From Capitulum mitella (lineage: Eukaryota; Arthropoda; Thecostraca; Pollicipedomorpha; Pollicipedidae), in assembly GCA_030062745.1 (NCBI GenBank), contig CP099846.1:26929201-26993200 (forward strand): 64,000 nt of DNA. The letters run 5' to 3'. The notes beneath the pieces were generated by a model. That model worked only from the letters and a program-made list of their open reading frames with translations, made no database searches and had not been told where the DNA came from. A program made the translations under genes and the position numbers. How positions within the stretch are numbered: the first letter of the stretch is position 1; each line of letters begins with the position of its first letter. Positions 13,001-23,885 of this stretch are shown piece after piece.

Positions 13001-16000
13001 TGTTTTCCTGCTCACATCGCCCAACGGACGCCTGTCCACTAACCTGCCTCTGCTGGCGTCTGTTAGTGCATACTTTCTCCCGTTTCTGCCGCTGCCGGTC
13101 TGCCCTCTGCCCTCCTCCGACGCCTGCCTGCTGACGTCGCCGCTCTGTCGCCAGGCTCTCCGGGCTCTCTGTCGCCGTCGTCAGCCGACCCGAGCGGCTC
13201 GCTGGCCGCGCCGGCCGCGGCCGGCAGCGGCTACACGCTGACGCCCATGTCGACCGCGTCTCCGCACATCACCTCGCACGGCCATCCGCCGCACCCGCTG
13301 CCTTCCATGCACTGCTCCGACACTGAGTTCGCAGGTCAGTGGGCGGCGCTGACCGGCCACGTGCCGCCGCCGCTGGCTGTCTCGGAGACTTCTGAGGGGG
13401 AGGGGGGATTTCTGAGACAGCGGGCCGGAGATGCCCGTTGTTGGAGGCTGCCCGCTTCGCGTGGGCCACCAGGGACGTCGACGATCTCCAGCGGTTGGGA
13501 TTCGCTGTTTTTAATCATCTTATGGAACTCTGTGTTCCGCTGTTTGTTTCTTTTATTTTTGTTTTGATCAGTTTGACCCGAACATTTTGAGGTGGACAGC
13601 GCTGCAAGCAGAGTCCACATTTGAAACGGAGCTTGAGGATGGTGTTCAGCTTTGCTTTTCGCTTTTCCTGCCCAGATGGACTAAGTTTTACAATAAGGGC
13701 TGACTGACTATCTTCTATCTATGCGGAATTCATGCTATCATTATTGTTACTGAAGATAGATTGTGACGATCTCCAACAAATTATGAATCCTCCTTACATT
13801 TCATGCTGTCTGGTCGTGCGGGAACGTTCTGAAACTAAAAAATTCACGGCTAGTTAAGTATGGAAAACTTCTGTCTTAATAACATCTATGCTGTGCGATC
13901 TGACATCAACTTGTGTGAGTTATATCCGTTATTTAATACAAAGAAGCACGAACACGGGAAAACTTGCACGGATGGGTAAGGCCGAAATTTGAATCAGTTA
14001 TCTCCATGCAGCACTTAACATGTATCGTTGAAGTTCACTGGAAATGTGATAAATGACATATGTGTTGGTATTTAAATATATAAGCTGATAATGTTATTGA
14101 TAATGTTATTGATAATGTTACTGATAATAATATACCTGATAATGTTACTCGAGAGTGTGGATAACGTGGAGTGTGTGGAGTGTGGATAACGAGAGTGTGG
14201 AGAGTGTGGATACTCGATAACGTGGAATATTTATTGCAACTTTGCAATGAATATTCCACGTTTAACACGTGGTTTGAGCTGAGATATCCACGTTGCAAGC
14301 CTTCTTCTTAGAACCCAATATGAAGTCACTGGATGCCTAAAAACTCACGTTTAGCAGGTCCAAAGCGATTCCCCACCAATTTCCACCTTGTGCACAGCTG
14401 TTGCTGGCATTGGCAGCGGAATATTCGGATTTAGAGATAGGTGGCGAAGACCATTTTTGAGTTTTTTCTTCAAGTCAACGCCACAGGATCAATGGTTAAT
14501 TTCAGTGTTTAGGGGAGAGCTACGGCGCCCCAGGCAGCGTCTCATTTTCTGTCGGCCCTAGTTGCATGGCATCATGAACGGCTGCAGGCTAATTAACAAC
14601 TGCAGAAGATATAATTTCATTGGCCTGAAATACATCACGTCGGCGGCTAACGAGGGAGCATACTTTTTGCTTAATTATATTTTTGAGTCATCTAGACATT
14701 TTTGAGCTATTTTTGAGTGCGTTACTGAGGGACGAAAACGTAATAAACGAGATTTATTTACACCAATCAGTCCATCTGTTTATGAAGAGTCAATCGCGGT
14801 GAAACATTCTCTAAGCAGGAACATACAGCATATTAAAAAGGGAGCACTTTATATGTATATATATAAATATATATACATATATATACATATATATATATAT
14901 ACACATATGAACACCGAGTTTGTTGGCCTGGCCACGTTTTACTTCTGTGGAAACTCAGACAGAGGACACAGCCTCTGCGCCACACCACGTTGTGGAGCAG
15001 GCAGTGGTTTTGTCCCATGGGGAAGAGCAGATTCGTCTGGGGCCATGCGAGCGGTAGCCGGGCGCGGTAACGTAAGACGCGGGTCGCGTTACGGCGACGT
15101 GTTTTGATAACGGCGCACGGAGGTGACGCGAACGGTCTGCTCTGTCATTTTCGCACCGCCAAGTGAGACGCTTCGCTGGGCCCTGGGGTACGGGACCTGC
15201 CGGCGAAGTGAAGACGGATGTTAGCGTGCGCCTTTTAAAAAGCAGTTCCTTGTTTTTTACGTCCGTCACACGTAATCAGGTGCCAGGAGTGCTCCTACCC
15301 CTTTCCGCCACGACGTAGAGAACTCTGTCATGCAGAGTTTATGGCTTGTACAGGGCTTAGGGCATACAGCATTCGCCTTTGCTTTTGCAGCGTGTCTGAA
15401 TAATATCTTTTGTAGCTTTTACCTTTCCCAAAGTTTGGCTTGAGGACACCGGTAATACAGTATTGAAGAGCCCAAATTTTCAAGCTGAGACCGCCGGACG
15501 TTTTGGGGATTTCGGTGACCATGTTGTGATCCGATATTTCTAAAAAAAAAAAAAAAAAACGGGAAGAGAACGGGGGGGGGTTGGAACCGGGGGGTGGGCA
15601 GGGGGACAGCTGTCCCCCAACTTTGAGCAACACTTAAGATTAACCTTATGGCAATGCATGGGAAGAAACGAGGTGAAAATCACGTTTGTCGCAATTCCAT
15701 AGAGGACTGGAAAAGACTACATATTATACATATATTCCTGGAAAAGACTATATAATGCAATTCGTTCGCAATCAGCACGTGACCACAACAAAATAACGGA
15801 AGAACTTTCGGTGGTTGCGCAACGTTTATCTCAGCGTGTGAAAGCTTTATTTAAATGAAATGCCGTATCATCCATCGATTTTTGTACGCCACAATAGAAA
15901 CGTATCCTTTATGTAATCCCATGTGAGTATCAGCCCATAGGACAGACAGTGCAGTGACCTCACCGACTTAGGACAGTTTTAACATTATATCAGCCCATAG

Positions 16001-16430
16001 GACAGACAGTGCAGTGACCTCACCGACTTAGGACAGTTTTAACATTAGTTCTATGGCGTTGTGTACAATGGAATTTCCTAAAAACAGCTTTGGCTCCACC
16101 AACTTTCAAAACGCTCCAAGACGCTAGTTTCAGTCATGTCATCACATGATGTCTTATACTGACAATGCAATCCATTTTATTCATTCATGGCCCATTCCAA
16201 CAGTGTCACGTAAGAAGTCGGTGTTTTAGAAGCACAGGGTCAGCGCCATTGCCATAATTTGTTTGACTCTGACTGCCCCGAAAAACGCAATTTGTACATC
16301 ATACCATTACCTCATTTTCAAATTCAAGCTTCGTTGACAAACTTCAGAAAGAGCTGCAACATTTTTCAGGGATGGTGTGCTAACACGGACAACCGTTAGT
16401 TTCATTGTACCCAACTCTGCGTCAATACGT

Positions 16431-16496
<66 letters not shown>

Positions 16497-17313
16497 ACAA
16501 TGCCTCCAGTAGTCTGCGATGCCAGTGGAGTTGCCAGATGCCACAGCCGGGTAGAGCCGCCAAAGTCCTGGGCGGATCGGACGGCGAGCGGTGTCAGGCA
16601 GCGCTGGCCGCCGGCCCGGCCGGACGCGGTAGCCGGACGCCCTCGGATTTAGCCGGTTTACCGGATTTCTCAACAGTTTACGGGCGGCGCGCGAGCGTTT
16701 ATTTGGGGTGCCTGGGGAGAGGATAGATTGATGCATTGTTCCAGGATGCGCCCGCCCAGCGCGCTGCGGCAATGGCCCTCTCGTGGCTCCGCGAAATCCG
16801 CGCCCGTCGAACAGCTCATCGCGGACGCGAGCGTCTGTTTACTGCAGACATTCCGACTGCTCCTGAAATACCCGCGCCGCCTCTGTCGCTCGCAGTCTGC
16901 GAGCTCGCAAGACCCGTGCCGGGACATGGCAGAGTCCTCTAATGTGCAGATACATGTAAATGTATGTAAACGGATATATGTAAATATGTGTAAAGGTCAA
17001 GTAAACTTTATACCTTGACCAATAAAGTGATACAGCAAGCAGTCAAAGCCGCGGGGATTATCGCAAAAATACAGAAAGAGCCTTTGCCATCTGGTGAATC
17101 ATCATGCTGTCAAAATATCCCTCAGACCAAAATATAAATTCGCGTAAGACTGCCTTGATCCGGCCCGCCCATGAAATATCGGGGCTGGGAAAACCTAGCC
17201 CATGACATGCATTGCTAAGTGAGCCTGGACACCGCCTTGATGAGCGCCGTCAGCGGCAGGTCCACTCGCACGCTGCCGTCGCACGCAGCGCCCGGCTCGG
17301 GACGGGCTGCCGC

Positions 17314-17345
<32 letters not shown>

Positions 17346-18413
17346 GCGCTTTGCGGGGGCCGCTCAGAGGGCTGTAAATCACTATTGTCTGTCTGAACGC
17401 GTGAGTCAGATGCGCCGCGCGGAACCACGTAACGCAAATACGATAAAGCATTTCCTATGGCTACAACGCGGAATGGTGAACGTGGTGTGTATCATAGGCC
17501 TTCATTGGAAACATTTTGCTCTTGAAACAATGCGACAGAAAAACGGTACTTTTGGGGAACTAGGTTTGGAAACGAATCGATGGATTCCATGCTTATGGTC
17601 TGCAGCTTGACAAATCATTTTCTCCTCTCGCTGTCATCTAATACCTCACACAGATGTGCCAGAGTATATGCAAAATATTGCAAAACTATTAAGTTCTCCA
17701 CGACAGTCGTGAATCACGTCCTCTCAAATAACAGCGTGGGAATGTAAATTAGTTTTTTAATTCGCCGCGCTATTTTCGCGGCGACCATGGGCGCCACGAA
17801 ATGCGCAGATTGATGCGCAGATTGAGATGCATCCTCAACTTCACTGGAAGGCAGCACCAGCCGTTATTTCTACTGCCTTGTTACGTCTCTAAGGCTGTGC
17901 GAAAATAAATGTGGTCCTAAAACGGGATTTCCAGGCGGATAATGTTGGGCAAGTCCGGTTCCTGTTACAGATAACGTTAAATAAAACTGCAATGTGTGCG
18001 CTGTCTCCACATCTCTTCAGCTGTGCCCAAAAACAGAACCCCTGGAAATTAATGGAGCAAAACAGTCCTGCTGTTTCCACTCGCTACACGCAGCGACACC
18101 TACACGCGACGAGAGCTTTTTCCCAGTCGTAGACCCGCACTGAGTGCACAGCGGGGTAATGCCGCCACGCCGTCGCCCGCTGAGAGTCACAGCGATGGCG
18201 CCAGTCGGCACGTGCCAGCCGCGTGGCTCCGCCCCTAACGCGTGACGTCACCCGCCAGGTATATCTGGCCTGCCGCCCGTGAACCTGTACGACAAGAAGG
18301 CCATGTTCTACCCGGTCACGCCCAACTATGACGTCAGCAGCGGAACGCCAATCAGCACCTACTACGACAATGGCATCAACTCGTACTCGGTATCCAGCTA
18401 CTCGACGCAGTAA
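5187..18413 (+). CDS. FoxF: FoxF (biniou-type) forkhead transcription factor, 3 coding exons
   Basis: Exons 5187-7035, 13155-13334 and 18259-18413 join in phase (GT-AG introns) to 727 codons plus stop. The winged-helix DNA-binding domain starts at Lys381 (KPPFSYIAL) and runs to about residue 481. Its end, [12 protein letters not shown] followed by MFEEGS and [11 protein letters not shown], is the FoxF signature, unlike FoxC, FoxD or FoxL1. Residues 1-380 are Pro/Gly/Tyr-rich and include a tandem repeat (201-280); the C-terminal third is Tyr/Ser-rich, as expected of an activation region, and ends SSYSTQ. FoxF proteins are nuclear factors for visceral and splanchnic mesoderm in animals; that role is from family knowledge. 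The start is the first ATG after an in-frame AT-rich leader. Reading into intron 1 would give a shorter 636-residue form, which I regard as an artefact. Confidence 0.95.
5787..6026 (+). repeat. In-frame tandem repeat of 33 bp (11 residues) in FoxF
   Basis: Eight YD-centred units, consensus HK(P/A/S)YD(A/T)DG(I/M/L)PV, occupy residues 201-280. Two units are shortened to 8 residues. Neighbouring units differ at synonymous and replacement sites, so the array is not a very recent duplication. I know of no matching domain. Confidence 0.9.
7036..8991 (+). other. FoxF intron 1, proximal part
   Basis: AT-rich intron sequence without a credible gene, RNA or repeat. Short open frames (for example 7873-8136 and 8120-8473) lack any recognisable domain. 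A C-run lies near 8775. Confidence 0.6.
8992..10726. mobile_element. Pogo-like DNA transposon, internally reduced
   Basis: Terminal inverted repeats start GGGGAGACCGGGGTCAAATG at the left end and are matched by the reverse complement at the right end. Both ends abut TA (8990-8991 and 10727-10728), the target duplication of the Tc1/mariner-pogo superfamily. Subterminal copies of (T)CAAATGTAAC or its variants recur inside. The only coding trace is a transposase C-terminal tail (9821-10261). At 1.7 kb without an intact catalytic domain it should be non-autonomous. It lies in FoxF intron 1. Confidence 0.75.
9821..10261 (+). pseudogene. Remnant of pogo/Tigger-type transposase C-terminus
   Basis: From about residue 58 the frame reads [18 protein letters not shown] then ILTETPEKR, the basic linker that follows the catalytic domain in many arthropod pogo-like transposases, followed by a Lys/Arg/Glu-rich stretch and an acidic CSDDEE. 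No DDE catalytic residues or DNA-binding domain are present. Residues before this stretch look like read-through of non-coding DNA. The family assignment rests on recall of the motif, without a search. Confidence 0.5.
10727..12540 (+). other. FoxF intron 1, middle part
   Basis: No gene or clear repeat seen. The short open frames here are without domains. Confidence 0.55.
12541..13150. repeat. Degenerate array of GACGTC (CRE-like) motifs before FoxF exon 2
   Basis: Variants of CTG(C/A)TGACGTC(T/C) recur roughly every 15-40 bases, including one full CRE octamer TGACGTCA near 12549 and relaxed forms TGATGTC, TCACGTC and GGCGTC. The array runs up to the 3' splice site of exon 2, whose last intronic bases include CTGACGTCG. 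This could be a decayed minisatellite, a CREB/ATF enhancer, or both. Confidence 0.6.
13155..13334 (+). CDS. FoxF: FoxF coding exon 2
   Basis: Follows a GTCGCCAG acceptor and completes the split codon of exon 1. It encodes a Ser/Pro/Gly/His-rich stretch (residues 617-676) including [12 protein letters not shown] and [12 protein letters not shown]. The donor is GCAG/GTCAGT. Its frame is open only with these borders, and both neighbours match in phase. Confidence 0.85.
14040..14262. repeat. Short minisatellites ending in a 44-bp hairpin
   Basis: Copies of GATAATGTTATT (14090-14155) are followed by copies of GAGTGTGGATAACG (14150-14220). At 14219-14262 an inverted repeat starting AACGTGGAATATT folds into a 21-bp stem with one G-T pair and a 2-base loop. 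Confidence 0.75.
14852..14908. repeat. TA/TACA microsatellite
   Basis: Nearly pure TATA/TACATA repeat. Confidence 0.9.
15541..15615. other. Poly-A run followed by G-rich tract and GGGGGACAGCTGTCCCCC palindrome
   Basis: A run of about 19 A is followed by G9 and G6 runs and an 18-base palindrome. It may be the end of a decayed repeat; no family identified. Confidence 0.4.
15928..16047 (+). repeat. Perfect 60-bp tandem duplication
   Basis: Two identical 60-base copies (15928-15987 and 15988-16047) beginning TATCAGCCCATAGGAC. The absence of differences implies a recent duplication, or an assembly artefact. Confidence 0.95.
16434..16494. repeat. (TC)n microsatellite
   Basis: About 30 pure TC units. 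It produces the spurious Leu-Ser-rich frame on the + strand and Arg-Glu-rich frame on the - strand. Confidence 0.97.
16953..17012 (+). promoter_or_regulatory. Cluster of five GTAAA-type forkhead-like motifs in FoxF intron 2
   Basis: GTAAATG (16956), GTAAACG (16966), GTAAATA (16980), GTAAAGG (16990) and GTAAACT (17001) lie on the same strand 10-14 bases apart. GTAAATA fits RTAAAYA exactly; the others fit partly. It may be an autoregulatory element or simply a degenerate ATGTAAA repeat. Confidence 0.4.
17013..18258 (+). other. FoxF intron 2, last part
   Basis: Non-coding. Holds a (GCC)n trinucleotide tract at about 17309-17346 and a GC-rich segment leading into exon 3. A full TGACGTCA octamer lies at 18243-18250, overlapping the region of the 3' splice site of exon 3. 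Confidence 0.6.
18259..18413 (+). CDS. FoxF: FoxF coding exon 3 (C-terminus)
   Basis: Follows a CCGCCAG acceptor and encodes the Tyr/Ser-rich C-terminal 51 residues after the split glycine: [16 protein letters not shown], then [15 protein letters not shown] and the end YSTQ-stop. The phase matches exon 2. Confidence 0.88.
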
Positions 18414-19558
18414 GGCTCACGAGGCGGCGTTCCCTCCCGCATCGAGCTACGCGGGAACCGCCAGCTCACGCCGCGGCGTTAGTGATCGAATTCGGCGCGG
18501 GCAGCGCGCCGACTTTCCGCAATGACAGAATCGCCACACCTTGCGACGAGCTCTCTTTTTGCGCCGGCCCCGCGGCACGGCTGCGTCCTCGGTCGCTTTT
18601 GACCTTTCAGTCCACAGGCGGCGCGGGCAAATCGCCGCCGGCATTTTGTCCGCGGCCCAGCTCCTCCCCCGCTCGAGCTCCGCTTCCGGGAAACGCCCAC
18701 CGACGACGGGGCGGCGGTCAGCGATGCGGAGAGTCGAGCCGCTCCGAGCAGTCCCCAGGGCCCGGGTCGAACGGAGCGGGCGACGCGCGCGCGCGCGCGA
18801 CGGGTCCCGATGTTTTGTAGCGTGCCACTGTGCGACTTTGCGTGTGCGCTCGGTGTTTGTATGATTTGGCTTCAGTGTTGTCGTTCGCTGCTCAAATGTG
18901 GGTTTCGTTTGGCGCCGCGGCGGCCGGGCGCCTGGGGCCGGGCCGGCCGCGGCCGCGGCAGACTCTGCGCTGTTTAATATTAACGGGCGCTGTGTTACGC
19001 CGGAGAGTCTGCCGAGAGCTGTTGCAATAAACATCGGCATATGCAGTGGGCGTTTGCTTGAAAAGAGGCGCCGAGACGAATGCCAAAGTTGGGGTGGCGC
19101 ACGCAGAAGATGGCAGGACACGTCGAGGCATCAAAACTGAAGCTGCTGGTGACAGAGGTTAATGCAACGCGATGCAGAAAATCCGTTCCGTCCAAACCGC
19201 ACGATCACTGGCTGGCTCCATGTTTCCTATACGCGCCATAGCGATGAAGGTATTTTGATGCAACATGGCGATACCTCAGGATAACCTCAGCTATTTCTAA
19301 TTTTCTACATTGCCCTCAGCTGTTTTTAATTTTCCACGCTGGATGACGATAACAAAATTAATTTTGTTTTGAGGTGCAGCTGGCCCTTGATACTCTAAAC
19401 GTTCGCTTCAAACGCCAGAGAGTTATGACGAGGATGCGTAATTAAAACGACTAAATGGGGCGGGGTAAGCCCGAGTAAATTCTTGATTCCCTCCTGCAAC
19501 AATAAGAGCTAGGAGGTAGAAATTATATCCCGAATAAAGATGGCATAACGCATGTTCC
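18414..19558 (+). other. FoxF 3' region
   Basis: GC-rich for the first 600 bases, no further gene. Likely 3' UTR of FoxF up to the AATAAA at 19026. Confidence 0.5.
19026..19031 (+). terminator. Candidate FoxF polyadenylation signal AATAAA
   Basis: First AATAAA downstream of the stop codon, about 610 bases after it. It is followed within 30 bases by a G/T-rich stretch. Confidence 0.45.
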
Positions 19559-19976
19559 CAGGCACGTAGCCAGGATTTTTCTCGGGGGAGGGGGTAAATG
19601 TCAAATGCTATCACATACCATTGGCACATTATATTTATAGGATGCTGCATTTTGTTTTATTTTTTATCATTGTAAGATTTTTATTAGAATTTTCTGTTTA
19701 TTATATTTTGCTATTTATTATTATTATATTACTATTATTATATTCTTATATCATCACTATATATTTCATTACGAAATTAGCAAAATTTATGGGATAGGTT
19801 GCATTTTATGCAATTTTCCTCATATTTAACGCACAGCACAACATAAAATGTTTGCTTTCCCAACATATATATGACCACTATTTTGCATTCCTGCAAAATC
19901 GCTGTACACCTATCTAGCGTAGACCGCTTGGCTCAGGGGGAGGACATGGCCCCATGCCCCCTTGACTACGTCCCTG
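19559..19976. mobile_element. hAT-type MITE copy 1
   Basis: Flanked by perfect 8-bp direct repeats CATGTTCC (19551-19558 and 19977-19984). The ends CAGGCACGTAGCCAGG and, inverted, CAGGGACGTAGTC are imperfect terminal repeats. CAGG-type ends with an 8-bp target duplication are typical of hAT elements. The interior is AT-rich with no coding capacity. A relative lies at 24692. Confidence 0.85.
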
Positions 19977-19984
19977 CATGTTCC

Positions 19985-20900
19985 TGTATGCACGCACAGT
20001 TCACCATCGTTGTCTATAGGATCAGGACAATACCAACCAATTTCCAAAACCAATTTCCAGCCACAGGAATCTACATATGATAACAATTCCCTTATGCTGA
20101 ATACGGCATATACCTACATGTACGCGTTCAGCGTTTTTCCAAACGTTGAGCGAGTAAGTAGTCTTTTTGCACCGACCGCTTGAACTGCTGGCTACGTAAG
20201 GACAGGGCGTGCAATTATAAAACAAATAGACAAACGACTCCAAGCACTGCCAGACCCACACCACGTAAACCGCTCAGACCAGTGCATATGCACTGAATCA
20301 CAGTACGGCCCGAACGCTGGCTTTCAATCACAAACACGGTGATGTTGACATCACCAAAGCAGAGTGCATAGAGGATGGAGACAGTTATGTTGTACTTAGA
20401 AGATGCTGGGTAGTCGTTGTTGTTAGTTGCCAACATTTGCTCCTGTGATTAGGTCAGTTTTCTATTTATTATTGAAATGACTTTTTGCATACAAGAACTA
20501 TATTGCATTACGAATCACATAACGTTGGAACCAGTGGTATTTGGCAATGCTCCTATGAGAAAAACGCAAAAATACGTACTTACAAGTTAGGCTCGATAGG
20601 TTAAGCACTTCTTACTACTTTTGATTCGCTACCAATATGAGTTTTTGTAATGCAGGAGTTCCGTGTGAATTTGCACGTTGTATTTCGACGGTACCATTCG
20701 CCTGAAAACATGGAATTTACGCTCAAGGAGATAAGAAAACCTTTGTGCAAAGTACAACGATAAAAATACACTAGTTGCCTACAATTCGCATTTCCAGTAA
20801 GTGATGTCACTTGTGGTTGCATCAACAGTTAAAACCAGTTTTTTATGCGCTGGGGCAAGAATTGCTTGTGTTTCGCTTTGCCGCGGTAGCAGGTTTCGAT
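19985..20900. other. Intergenic DNA, nothing recognised
   Basis: AT-rich spacer without a recognisable gene, RNA or repeat. Confidence 0.5.
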
Positions 20901-20905
20901 CCACG

Positions 20906-20936
20906 TCCAAATATGGCACCTGGCACCATATTTGGA
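20906..20936. promoter_or_regulatory. Paired CArG boxes around an E-box in a 31-bp palindrome
   Basis: CCAAATATGG (20907-20916) and CCATATTTGG (20926-20935) both match the SRF consensus CC(A/T)6GG exactly. They are reverse complements of each other. CACCTG, an E-box of the Snail/bHLH type, lies between them. A GC-rich island follows (about 20940-21250). SRF binding is inferred from motif only. Confidence 0.6.
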
Positions 20937-20939
20937 TCG

Positions 20940-21260
20940 CGGGCCGATCTCAGCAAAGCCATGCGCCGCCCGCCGCTCTGCAGCTCCCGTGACTGGGCCG
21001 GACAAAGACGGACCGCCGCCGGACCGCCGCCGGGGGAGGGGCGGCTGCGGCGACGACCGCCGCCACTTTTTGTCGCCGATTGTGACACCCCGGCGGGAGG
21101 AGCGGCGGCCGTCTGCCGGCTGACAGGCTTTTGATCCCTGCTGACCTCTGCGCTGACATGCGGCTGGCGGAGAGCCGGGGTCAGAGGTCACCGGCGCCCG
21201 GGGGAGCTGGCGGCGTCGCCCGCGGCCAGCGCGTGTCGCCGAAAGACGGGGCAACGCGAT
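20940..21260. promoter_or_regulatory. GC-rich, CpG-rich island downstream of FoxF
   Basis: Dense in CCGCCG and CGG; no convincing coding frame. It could be a promoter or enhancer core together with the adjacent CArG pair. No transcript start could be identified. Confidence 0.35.
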
Positions 21261-22240
21261 CCCGCGAAAACACGGAAATATGCGGCCAGAGTAAACCCTG
21301 TCGGAAGAGAGATTAATGGATTACAGGGGTGAGGCGTGGTGATAAGTGACAGGAGCAGGGTGGCGGTGGTTCACGGCTCGTTTGGAATAAATGGCTCGGC
21401 GTGGCCGTCGTCGTGGGAGCCGTCGCTGAGATTGGTCCCAGTTGTAGTTTTGGGAGCTCCTTGTTTCCAGGGCAGCTTGACGAGATCTGTCGGTGATCGG
21501 ATGAATTACGGATACTGCATCGATCTATTTTTTCCAGCTCTCTGATTGACTTCCAGACATCAAGGGTCATGAAAGATCGATGTTTCATCGGACGCCAAGA
21601 ATACTGTAGATTTAAACGTCTTTGACCCAGTATCAAATATTGTTTCCCTGAACATTCGGTGCCGGCTGGAACTGAATTGCATGCTCTGTAAAAAGCGCTG
21701 GTTTGCTAAGCATAAATAAACAAAACTATTCACTAGCTTAGGGATAAATTTACTTGGCCAGGCCCATCCTCTACTGTTCGTTATGAGGTTAAACTCCCAT
21801 ACCCGCGCAGTGCGTCCCGCAAGGTCCTCTTAAGATTTAAAAAAAAACTGACTGTTCTACCGCGGAGGCTTCATATAAGTATCCCAGCCGTTCCAGGCGC
21901 AGCCGGCTGAGCTGGGTTTGCTTCACACGGCCCGCATTCCTCGAAAAGGGAATCCGGCTGCACAGCTGGCTTGCAACCTTAGGCTTCCAATAGTAGCAGT
22001 AGTCAATGTGGACCATACAGAAACCGTTTTTTATCCATTTCACCTAACATGCTGAAGTGGGCGGCCAGATCAGAGTCCAAGCTACGTCGAGCTTGTTGTT
22101 GGACCCTGATCCCACCATCCAAGGGCTCTATCCCAGAGATGGAGCAATTTTGCCCAGGCGCCCAACCAGATGGTGCGGGGGGTCTTCATCGTGCTAGGCA
22201 ACTCCACGATACGGCCGCCCCGTCCCCGGCTGACCGCTTC

Positions 22241-22290
22241 GGTCTGGGGCCAAATACAAATGACAGGTCTGGGGCCAAATACAAATGCCC
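22241..22290 (+). repeat. 25-bp tandem duplication
   Basis: GGTCTGGGGCCAAATACAAA and the two following bases occur at 22241 and again at 22266. Confidence 0.9.
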
Positions 22291-23885
22291 GTCCTGGTAC
22301 TCGAAAGCAGTGCCTGCCACCTGCCCAACTGTTGTCCGACTTGTTGTCCATCAGACCATGGCCGAGACATTTCGTTGGCATCATTTACTGATCTTCGAAG
22401 GCACCGCTACTGACACCTCTTGCTTCTCCATCTGCTGGTGTTTTCTGGGAATGACGAAATCACCTCTAGCCTGGTAAAGTGACCTAGGACTGGGGCGTAA
22501 CAGTGCGCAAATCGGGCACAGCCTGATGGTGCTGATGATTCCTGTCCGCTGGTGCTGGTAAGTGCAAGGATTGCCCGGCGGTGCCGGTGGCTGGATATGA
22601 CCTGACGGCGCTGGTGCCGGTGCTGGTGCTGAAGACCAGTGATCGTCTGACAGCGCTGGTGACTGGGTAAAGCCTGATGGTGCTGATGATGACTCCGGTC
22701 CGCTGGTGGTGAGAACTGACGGCTTCCGGCGGCCGACAGAAATAACCTACGCACGTTATCACGCCGATGGAGATCGGCCCGATGACGTTGAAAATTTCCA
22801 CCACTCGGCCTTGTCAGTAGCTCGAGTTCGACCAGCGGCTGTGAGAACTCAGCCTCTCCTATCACGCTGCTGGCTGAGGACGAGTCGGGACACTGCAGGG
22901 CCGTTGGTGTGGTTCTGGTCAATGGAATCTGATCCAGCCGGAATGAGTGTACAGACAGAGACGCCAGACGGGGCGTCGCGAGGAGCCACTGGTCACGGCC
23001 GACGACAGCGTCAGTCAGTTGGCTGGCTGGAGCGGCGTCTCGCTGCACGCCTCTCGGTGCCTGAGGTTTTCCCCGCAGCTAGGAACGTGACCGCGCTGTC
23101 AACGCTGAAAAACCGCGTGTACCTCCAGGAACGTTTCGCCGGCGGGGGACTTCAAAACAAACCGCGGTGGGGCGCCTGTCTCCTCTGAATGATGAAGGGG
23201 GACCCGAATGGGCAAAGCTATTCTGTTCGTGAGTCCCCTGAGAAGCCTGATTGAAACGCTCAATATGGAAAGATACGTGATTTTGCCAGTTCTGATTTTC
23301 CTGTACACACGTTATTCTATGTCCATGAAATGACCCCACGGTTTAGTGTATGTCCTGTAATCCACTTTAGGTATTAAGTTGAAGGAAACGAACAAAAGTG
23401 ACATCAAACTGCTACGCATTGAAATCGAGCTCGGGCCGAATACAAGCTGACTCCGGGATTTAATAGCCTGACGTGTTTTGTCAGTGTGGACGTTCCCGCG
23501 ATGTATGATACAGTACAATACAATATAACTCTCCGAACATAAAGCCGCAGCACGGAGACAGCCAGTTCTTCAGCACTTGAATCCCGCTCACTTGCCGATG
23601 ACTCGATGTGATGATCTTCCGGTGCCGACTGAGGTGGCACAGCAACACCCGTCAGATCCGACAGACCACTGCCAAAAACGGATTCGGGAGGTGGGGGAAT
23701 ACAGGAATTCACCGCCATGCTTTCAAAAGTGAAAATAAATTCAAGTTTGCTGAATAGCTGTCAATCTTAGAGCAACGCAACGGTACGGCTGTTCAGGTGT
23801 CCCTGACATCGTGAACAATACAAACCCGAAGTGCTGTGTTAGAGCACATGCGCTTGAAAGCCCAATGAATGCAAAATAACTGTCC

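Larger units (their letters stand above)
13335..16433 (+). other. FoxF intron 2, first part
   Basis: Non-coding. Contains a short minisatellite and hairpin (14040-14262), an AT microsatellite (14852-14908), an A19/G-run segment near 15540-15615, and a 60-bp tandem duplication (15928-16047). No gene recognised. Confidence 0.6.

Noticed and set aside
15328-15633. 101-residue minus-strand frame with poly-Phe
   Set aside because: Runs through the A19 tract and G-runs; no recognised family, probably repeat-derived.
16377-16772. Leu/Ser- and Arg/Glu-rich frames
   Set aside because: Direct translation of the (TC)n microsatellite.
22407-23048. 213-residue minus-strand frame rich in His/Gln/Ser
   Set aside because: Arises from GCTGGTG/CTGATGG irregular repeats; no domain, no codon bias like the real exons, and no splice partner.
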